Positions 58,827 through 64,000 of a stretch of DNA of 64,000 nt are shown piece by piece. The stretch's first letter is position 1; each line of letters begins with the position of its first letter. This stretch comes from Cryobacterium glaciale (lineage in GTDB: Bacteria; Actinomycetota; Actinomycetes; Actinomycetales; Microbacteriaceae), in the NCBI RefSeq assembly GCF_004402535.1, contig NZ_SOEY01000007.1, positions 62,001 to 126,000 of the forward strand. The letters are read 5' to 3'. The position numbers and the translations under genes are program-made. The notes beneath the pieces are model-generated. The model made no database searches. It had not been told where the DNA came from and saw only the letters and a list, made by a program, of their open reading frames with translations.

Positions 58827-61184
58827 ATGCCCCACCGCATGAATCTCTCCAAAAACCTTCCACGCACATTGACGGGGCTGTCAAGTGAAATTCTGCAGGA
58901 CCTGCAGCAGCTCGCCCGTACGCCCTCGCTGCTGGTGGCCTGCAATTACGGCGGCACGCTCTCGCACCACGTTGCCTCCGACGTGCCGTCGGTGCTGCTG
59001 GCCGAGTCGGCGACCGCACTGCGCGCCCTCGCGGCCCTGCCCAACACCCACACCGCCGTCATGTCAGGCCGCCCGCTGCGCGACCTCGCCGCGGACTCCC
59101 GCCTGCCCCGCGAGGTGCATCTGGTCGGTTCGAACGGCGCCGAGTTCGACTCGGAATTCTTCGACGCCCCCCAGCGTGACGACGAGTCCGAGGACTCCGG
59201 CGTCGCACTCGACCGCCTGCGAACCAGGCTCGGCGTCAGCGCCGCCTTTTTCGCCGGCGATGCCGAGAGTGACGAATTAGCCATGAACACCCTGCACGGC
59301 CCCGACCTCGGCATTCGCATCGGTGACGACGAATCCGTCGCCGCCCACCGCATCAGCGGCCCCGAAAAGCTCGCCCAGATTCTGGCCCTGCTGTTCGAAC
59401 TGCGCAAGGACTGGCTGTTCGGCCAGCACGTCGTGGCCATCGAACGCCACTCGATGCTCGGTGACGGCACCTCGACCGCCCTCGTCACGCCGGAAGCGCG
59501 CATCTGCTGGATGACGCATCCGCTGCCCGATTCGGGGTCGTTGTTCGCAAGCATCCTCGGCAGCGAAGAGGCCGGGCACTTCTCGATCGAGCCGGTCAAA
59601 AAGAGCCGGGTACTCGGCCAGCGCTACGTCGACAACACCATGATCGTCGAAACTCGCTGGGCCGACGTCACCGTGACCGATTACATCGAGCCCTCGCCGC
59701 TCGGCATCACCAACCTCGTGCGCAAACTCACCGGCACCGGCCTGGCCCGCATCGTGTTCGCGCCGCGGCCCGACTACGCCGTCGCCTACTTCAACATGCA
59801 CGCGACCGACGGCATGGTCACCATCACCGGCACCCTCGACCCGATCGTGCTCTCGGCGGCGGGCGTCGAGTTCGCCGTCACGAGCGACGGCCGCAACGAA
59901 ACGGCCACCGCCGTCGTCGACCTCTCGCAGGGCGCGGTCATGCTCAACCTGCGCTGCGGCGACACCGAGCCGTACACAGCGGATGCCTCCGGCGAGGCCG
60001 CCCGCCGCGGCGCGGTCATGAACGACTCGCGTGCCTGGGTGAATTCATTGTCGCTGCCGAGCGTGAAGCCCTCGCTCGTCGGCCGCTCAGCCCTGGTGCT
60101 GCGCGCTCTGTGCTACGAACCGACCGGTGCGGTGCTCGCTGCGTCGACCACCTCGCTGCCCGAGGGAATCGGCGGCACGCGCAACTGGGACTACCGCTAC
60201 TGCTGGCTGCGCGACGGCTCGATGACGGTCAAAGCGCTCGTCGACCTGGGGTCGACCGACGAGGCCGACGGGTTCTTGCGCTGGCTGGCCGGGGTCGTGG
60301 CCGACAGTCCCGGCGCGCAGTGGCTGCATCCGCTCTATTCGGTCACCGGCTCGTCGCTGTCGACCGAGGCGAGCCTCGAATCGCTGCCTGGCTATGCCGG
60401 ATCCCGCCCGGTGCGCATCGGAAACGCGGCCGACAACCAGGTGCAGATCGACGTGTTCGGACCGGTCGCCGAACTGATCGACACGCTCAGTGCCCGGCAG
60501 GGAACCCTCTCGGACTTTCAGTGGCACCTGCTTACCGAGATGGTCGACGCCGTCACGAGCCGCTGGCAGGAACCCGACCACGGAATCTGGGAAGCCCGGC
60601 GTTCGCCGCGGCACCACACCTACACGAAGACCATGTGCTGGGTGACCGTTGACCGGGCCATCCGCACCGCGGTGCGGCACGGGCGCGACGTGGGCGAAGG
60701 CTGGGCCCTGCTCGCCGCCACGATTCGCGAGGAGGTGCTGCGCGAGGGCTGGAGTGAGGAAGCTCAGTCGTACACCGTGGCCTACGACAGCCCCGACCTC
60801 GATGCCGCCGTGCTGCACATCGGCCTGTCCGGACTGCTCGACGTGACCGACGAGCGCTTCCAGCTGACCGTGAGCGCGGTGGAGCGTGAGCTGCGCGTGG
60901 GCCCGACGGTGTTCCGCTACCGCTACGACGACGGCCTGCCCGGCCTCGAGGGCGGCTTCCACATCTGCACGACCTGGCTGATCGAGGCCTACGTGCTCAC
61001 CGGTCGCCTCGACGAGGCCGAGGCCCTGTTCAACCAGCTGATCGCCCTGGCCGGCCCGACCGGACTGCTCTCGGAGGAGTTCGACCCGGCCACCGAAACC
61101 CACTTGGGCAACCACCCGCAGGCCTACTCGCACCTCGGCTTCATCCGCTGCGCGCAGCTGCTCGACGAGTGCCGCGGGCGCTGA
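58827..61184 (+). CDS. GH15 hydrolase with a degenerate trehalose-phosphatase-like domain
   Basis: A 785-residue two-part protein. Residues about 25-170 follow the HAD fold of trehalose-6-phosphate phosphatase (VMSGRPLRDLA, VGSNGAEFDSE, GDAESDELAM), but the nucleophile motif DFDGT is replaced by NYGGT, so the domain should be inactive. From about 185 comes a glycoside hydrolase 15 enzyme: NWDYRYCWLRDGS near 453, IWEARR near 586 (proposed acid Glu) and LSEEFDP near 748 (proposed base). Actinobacterial GH15 enzymes include trehalases and glucoamylases. AAGGAA at 58,815-58,820 supports the ATG at 58,827. Confidence 0.88.
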   Translation: MPHRMNLSKNLPRTLTGLSSEILQDLQQLARTPSLLVACNYGGTLSHHVASDVPSVLLAESATALRALAALPNTHTAVMSGRPLRDLAADSRLPREVHLVGSNGAEFDSEFFDAPQRDDESEDSGVALDRLRTRLGVSAAFFAGDAESDELAMNTLHGPDLGIRIGDDESVAAHRISGPEKLAQILALLFELRKDWLFGQHVVAIERHSMLGDGTSTALVTPEARICWMTHPLPDSGSLFASILGSEEAGHFSIEPVKKSRVLGQRYVDNTMIVETRWADVTVTDYIEPSPLGITNLVRKLTGTGLARIVFAPRPDYAVAYFNMHATDGMVTITGTLDPIVLSAAGVEFAVTSDGRNETATAVVDLSQGAVMLNLRCGDTEPYTADASGEAARRGAVMNDSRAWVNSLSLPSVKPSLVGRSALVLRALCYEPTGAVLAASTTSLPEGIGGTRNWDYRYCWLRDGSMTVKALVDLGSTDEADGFLRWLAGVVADSPGAQWLHPLYSVTGSSLSTEASLESLPGYAGSRPVRIGNAADNQVQIDVFGPVAELIDTLSARQGTLSDFQWHLLTEMVDAVTSRWQEPDHGIWEARRSPRHHTYTKTMCWVTVDRAIRTAVRHGRDVGEGWALLAATIREEVLREGWSEEAQSYTVAYDSPDLDAAVLHIGLSGLLDVTDERFQLTVSAVERELRVGPTVFRYRYDDGLPGLEGGFHICTTWLIEAYVLTGRLDEAEALFNQLIALAGPTGLLSEEFDPATETHLGNHPQAYSHLGFIRCAQLLDECRGR

Positions 61185-61242
61185 ATTCGCGCGGCGCAAT
61201 CGGGGGATTCGTGCGAGTCTGCCGTGAAGCGGTACAACCGTC

Positions 61243-61271
61243 TCGGACATGTGTCCGAAAAGTGTTAGTAT
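61243..61271 (+). promoter_or_regulatory. autoregulatory operator and leaderless promoter of the TetR gene
   Basis: TCGGACATGTGTCCGA (61,243-61,258) is a dyad with 7-bp arms. TAGTAT (61,266-61,271) is a -10 placed six bases before the ATG at 61,278, so transcription would begin at the start codon. The dyad covers the -35 position, which would let the regulator repress itself. Confidence 0.65.
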
Positions 61272-61277
61272 AGACGG

Positions 61278-61970
61278 ATGACTTCGTTGACTACCCCCCG
61301 CCTGCCAGCGGGCGAGGTTCAGTCCGGCGTCGTGCAGTCCGTCGCGGTGCAGTCCAACGCTCAGGGCGAATCGAAGCACGACCCTCGCGCCGAGCGCACC
61401 CGGCAGCTCATTCTCACGGCGATGCGCACGCTGATCGCCCAGCCGGCGGCATCCGTTTCGGTGGCCGAGATTGTGCGCCTGGCCGGCATCAGCCGCAGTT
61501 CCTTCTACGCGCACTTCGCGAGCCTCGACATGCTCGCGGCCGAGCTGCTGCAGGCGCAGTTCGCCGACATCGGCTCGGCCGGGCTCGACTTGCCCCGGCC
61601 GCGAACCGGCGAGAACGCTGCCCGGCTCGGTTATGCCCGCCTCGTCGCGCACATGGTCGAGAATTTTCCCCTGTACGCGAGCGTGCTCGAGCTGCCGTTG
61701 ACGCGCAGCGCGCACGATCAGATCATCGAGGCCTACGCCACCCGCATGCTCGAGTCGGTGCTGGTCTTCGACGAGACCGTGAATGCCGAACTGGTCACGA
61801 CCTACGTCGCCGGCGGCGCCCTCACCCTGATCGGCGCCTGGATGCGCGGCCACCTCGACGTCTCCGACGACGAACTCGTCGACCAGCTCGTGGCCCTGCT
61901 GCCCGGCTGGCTTCTCGATACCCCTGCTTCAGCAACGCCCGTTCGCGTTGCACCACCCACACAACCCTGA
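61278..61970 (+). CDS. TetR-family transcriptional regulator
   Basis: A 230-residue regulator with a 40-residue unstructured N-terminal extension. The helix-turn-helix lies near residues 45-88 (RTRQLILTAMRTLIAQPAASVSVAEIVRLAGISRSSFYAHFASLDML). The ligand domain follows to about residue 215. No ribosome site precedes the ATG and a -10 lies six bases upstream, so translation is probably leaderless. CarD is encoded 11 bases after the stop. Its target may be itself; other targets are unknown. Confidence 0.88.
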   Translation: MTSLTTPRLPAGEVQSGVVQSVAVQSNAQGESKHDPRAERTRQLILTAMRTLIAQPAASVSVAEIVRLAGISRSSFYAHFASLDMLAAELLQAQFADIGSAGLDLPRPRTGENAARLGYARLVAHMVENFPLYASVLELPLTRSAHDQIIEAYATRMLESVLVFDETVNAELVTTYVAGGALTLIGAWMRGHLDVSDDELVDQLVALLPGWLLDTPASATPVRVAPPTQP

Positions 61971-61981
61971 AGGCGCATTCT

Positions 61982-62500
61982 ATGAAGATTGAAATTGGCG
62001 AAACCCTGGTCTACCCGCACCACGGAGCGGTCACTATCACGGCCCTGGCGACCCGCACCATCAAGGGCGTCGAGAAGCAGTTCATGACCCTCAACGTGCA
62101 CACGAGCGCGCTGACCATTCAGCTGCCGGTCGACAACGTCGAGCTGGTCGGCGTGCGCGATGTCATCGACGCCGCCGGAGTGAGCGCCGTGTACGAAATT
62201 CTGCAGAACGCCTTCACCGAGGAGCCGGGCAACTGGTCGCGTCGCTACAAGGCCAACCAGGAGAAGATGGCCAGCGGCAGCGTCTATCGGGTCAGTGAGG
62301 TCGTGCGCGACCTGTGGCGCCGCGACCAGGACAAGGGCGTCTCTGCCGGCGAAAAGCGGATGCTCGAAAAGGCCCGCCAGATCCTCGTCTCCGAACTCGC
62401 TCTGGCCCAGGGCCTGACCGACCAGGAGGCCGGCGACCTACTGCTCATCGAGATTCAGAACTACGTCGTCAGCGACGAGCCGGTCGAAGTCGCCGTCTGA
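61982..62500 (+). CDS. carD: CarD/CdnL-family RNA polymerase-binding regulator
   Basis: A 172-residue CarD protein. The N-terminal RNA polymerase-interaction domain (IGETLVYPHHGAVTITALATRTIKG, MTLNVHTSALTIQLPVDNVELVGVRDV) is followed by the helical DNA-binding part (NWSRRYKANQEKMASGSVYRVSEVVRDLWRRD, SAGEKRMLEKARQILVSEL). CarD stabilises the open promoter complex, notably at ribosomal RNA promoters. It follows the TetR gene by 11 bases and ends before a strong terminator. Confidence 0.95.
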   Translation: MKIEIGETLVYPHHGAVTITALATRTIKGVEKQFMTLNVHTSALTIQLPVDNVELVGVRDVIDAAGVSAVYEILQNAFTEEPGNWSRRYKANQEKMASGSVYRVSEVVRDLWRRDQDKGVSAGEKRMLEKARQILVSELALAQGLTDQEAGDLLLIEIQNYVVSDEPVEVAV

Positions 62501-62512
62501 TCTGACGCCCAC

Positions 62513-62547
62513 GTGCACCCTCGTTCGCCTCGCGAACGGGGGTGCAC
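62513..62547 (+). terminator. hairpin after carD
   Basis: GTGCACCCTCGTTCGC and GCGAACGGGGGTGCAC pair around CTC with a small bulge. It starts 13 bases after the carD stop, between it and the convergent membrane-protein gene. No T-run is present, so efficiency is uncertain. Confidence 0.7.
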
Positions 62548-62582
62548 CTGCCTGATCTGTTGGCGCGTTCGTCCCCCGAGCG

Positions 62583-63872
62583 CTAGACCAGTGCGGCGCA
62601 GAGCAGCAGCGCCGGCCAGGCAGCGACCAGCACGGCCGCGAGGTAGACCAGGTTGCGGCGGGTGAGGGTGATGCTGTCGATGCCGTACCGGGCGCTGAGC
62701 AGCAGGGTCAGGCCGGTGATCGGACCGACCGCCGTCGATACTCCCCAGCCGATGCACGCGGCGAGCACGAACAGGGTCGGGTCGGGGTGCAGCGGATGCA
62801 CCAGCGCCGCGACGATCGCGACCGACACGACCGGGTGCACCCCGATGATCGCGCAGAGAACCATGGAGAGAATCATCGCCCAGGCGACGGGAACGGTGAA
62901 CTCGGACACCGGCAGCGGTAGGTCGAACAGGGGAAGCAGCATCCGCAGGCCGACGGCGAGCACGCCCGCCGAGGCGAAGAGCGTGACCTCGCCGCGCAGC
63001 TGCGGCAGGTCGTGGCGGGCGTGTCGGGCGAGCGCGCGCAGGGCCCCGCGACCGTTGGTGATCAGCAGGCCGATCAGCGTGACGCTGAGGCCGGCGATCA
63101 GCACGATTCGCGGCACGGTGACCGAGGGAAACAGCTGGTGGGCGGTGATTACGAGGGCCACGAGGGCGAGTGGAACGCGCACGAGCGCCCAACTCAGGGA
63201 GTAGCCGGTATACGCGGGAAGGTCCGGTCCCCAGAGGTGGAAGATGTCCCAGAGGCTCAGGCCGATCGCGACGATCGCGAGCGCCAGGCCCACCAGAAGC
63301 AACACGAGGGAGTTCGCTCCCGGCACGAGCGTGGTCGCGGCCGCGGCGGCCGCCCAGAACGGTGACCAGAACGCCGCCGCCGAGAAGGATCGGGTCAACA
63401 GCGCGGCGTCGGCCAGCCGGAGCGCGGAACGGCCGCGCAGGTGATCGCCGACGATGCCGACGGCTCCGATATTGATGATCGCACCGAGCGCGTGCGTGGC
63501 CAGGGCCGTGCGCACCACGGCGAGGCGGCCGCGCAGTCGGGTGCGGGTGTTCGGCACGGTCGGGATGACGAGCCGTAGAAACGACACCGCCGTGAGCATG
63601 CCGATGAGGTCCTGGTTGACCGAGAGCAGGTTTCGGCCGTCAAACTGGCCGCCGAACATAAGCGCCAGCACAACGGATGCCAGCCCCACGCCGATCAGCA
63701 GCAGTGCAATGATGCGCTGGGTGCGGTTGACCAGAACCAGGCCCACCGCGGCCGCGGCGAGGGTGAGCCCACCGGCGACGAGCGTTGCATCGGGCAGCGC
63801 CACCGACAGCCCCACGGCCAGGATGATGCCGCTCAGGAACAGCGCGTAGAGCAGTCGCACGCGTGCCCCCAT
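62583..63872 (-). CDS. polytopic membrane protein, transporter-like
   Basis: A 429-residue protein with about 11-12 helices in two halves, each with a broken helix-like region (LATHALGAIINIGAVGIVGDHL and CIGWGVSTAVGPITGLTLLLSARYGI). The arrangement recalls ion-transporter-superfamily permeases, but no family signature is certain. Substrate is unknown. It converges with carD. Confidence 0.72.
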   Translation of the reverse strand: MGARVRLLYALFLSGIILAVGLSVALPDATLVAGGLTLAAAAVGLVLVNRTQRIIALLLIGVGLASVVLALMFGGQFDGRNLLSVNQDLIGMLTAVSFLRLVIPTVPNTRTRLRGRLAVVRTALATHALGAIINIGAVGIVGDHLRGRSALRLADAALLTRSFSAAAFWSPFWAAAAAATTLVPGANSLVLLLVGLALAIVAIGLSLWDIFHLWGPDLPAYTGYSLSWALVRVPLALVALVITAHQLFPSVTVPRIVLIAGLSVTLIGLLITNGRGALRALARHARHDLPQLRGEVTLFASAGVLAVGLRMLLPLFDLPLPVSEFTVPVAWAMILSMVLCAIIGVHPVVSVAIVAALVHPLHPDPTLFVLAACIGWGVSTAVGPITGLTLLLSARYGIDSITLTRRNLVYLAAVLVAAWPALLLCAALV

Positions 63873-63928
63873 TCGGTGTGGCCGGGTCGCCGGGTACTCC
63901 TATCCAACCAGCACGTGCGTGCATCGCG

Positions 63929-63996
63929 GACGGGGCCCGGGCCCCGAACGCGGGCCCATGATACAAACTGGGCCCAGGGACGGGGCCCGGGCCCCG
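63929..63996. repeat. GC-rich palindromic repeat at the window end
   Basis: GACGGGGCCCGGGCCCCG occurs at 63,929-63,946 and again at 63,979-63,996, 50 bases apart. Between them GGGCCC-ATGATACAAACT-GGGCCC forms a further dyad. The block lies upstream of the membrane-protein gene on its 5' side and may be an operator array or a repetitive element continuing beyond the window. Confidence 0.8.
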
Positions 63997-64000
63997 TCTA

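Overview
The window is from a high-GC Gram-positive bacterium of the Actinomycetota. The gene order (PH-domain protein, DUF2520 protein, panC, lysS, cardiolipin synthase, clpC; later radA, carD) and the style of the proteins point to the family Microbacteriaceae, perhaps a Cryobacterium-like genus. The genus is a guess and no ribosomal RNA is present to settle it.

Layout. 0-18.6 kb is chromosomal core: an overlapping cluster for a membrane PH-domain protein, a Rossmann-fold dehydrogenase-like protein, pantothenate synthetase and lysyl-tRNA synthetase, then cardiolipin synthase, ClpC, a GNAT acetyltransferase, a very large secreted nuclease/5'-nucleotidase behind a PHO-box-like promoter, RadA and an SGNH hydrolase. 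At 18.7 kb lies tRNA-Ser(CGA). Its last 27 bases are repeated at 25,972-25,998, directly in front of a strong terminator that looks like the tRNA's original one, so 18.77-26.0 kb is an integrated island that has lost its integrase. Its cargo is an envelope module: PAP2 phosphatase, two OmpR-type two-component systems, a repeat-containing membrane protein, a DedA-family protein and a small acidic exported protein. 11-bp direct repeats, most of them with similar spacing to a -10-like hexamer, precede the cargo operons and look like the operators of the two response regulators.

26-48 kb is a second accessory stretch. It holds three exported or membrane proteins of unknown role, an extended type I restriction-modification operon and a sugar ABC-transport operon with a LacI regulator and two palindromic operators. 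The restriction operon consists of a methyltransferase-like protein that lacks catalytic motifs and carries an HsdS-like tail, then HsdM, HsdS, a YhcG-type PD-(D/E)XK nuclease, a cN-I-type 5'-nucleotidase and HsdR. Short related scars at 18.82, 25.85, 26.07 and 47.96 kb suggest repeated integration at the tRNA locus.

48-64 kb returns to a mostly chromosomal character: MerR/SulP with a perfect dyad, a class II Fic protein, ABC-transporter pseudogenes, an HPF/RaiA-like ribosome factor, a Dyp peroxidase/PCu(A)C/CopC metal cluster, a GH15 hydrolase carrying a dead trehalose-phosphatase-like domain, an autoregulated leaderless TetR gene, CarD and a polytopic membrane protein. The window ends in a GC-rich palindromic repeat.

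The candidates most worth follow-up are the tRNA-Ser island with its predicted regulatory circuit and the restriction operon with its dead M-S fusion and nucleotidase.
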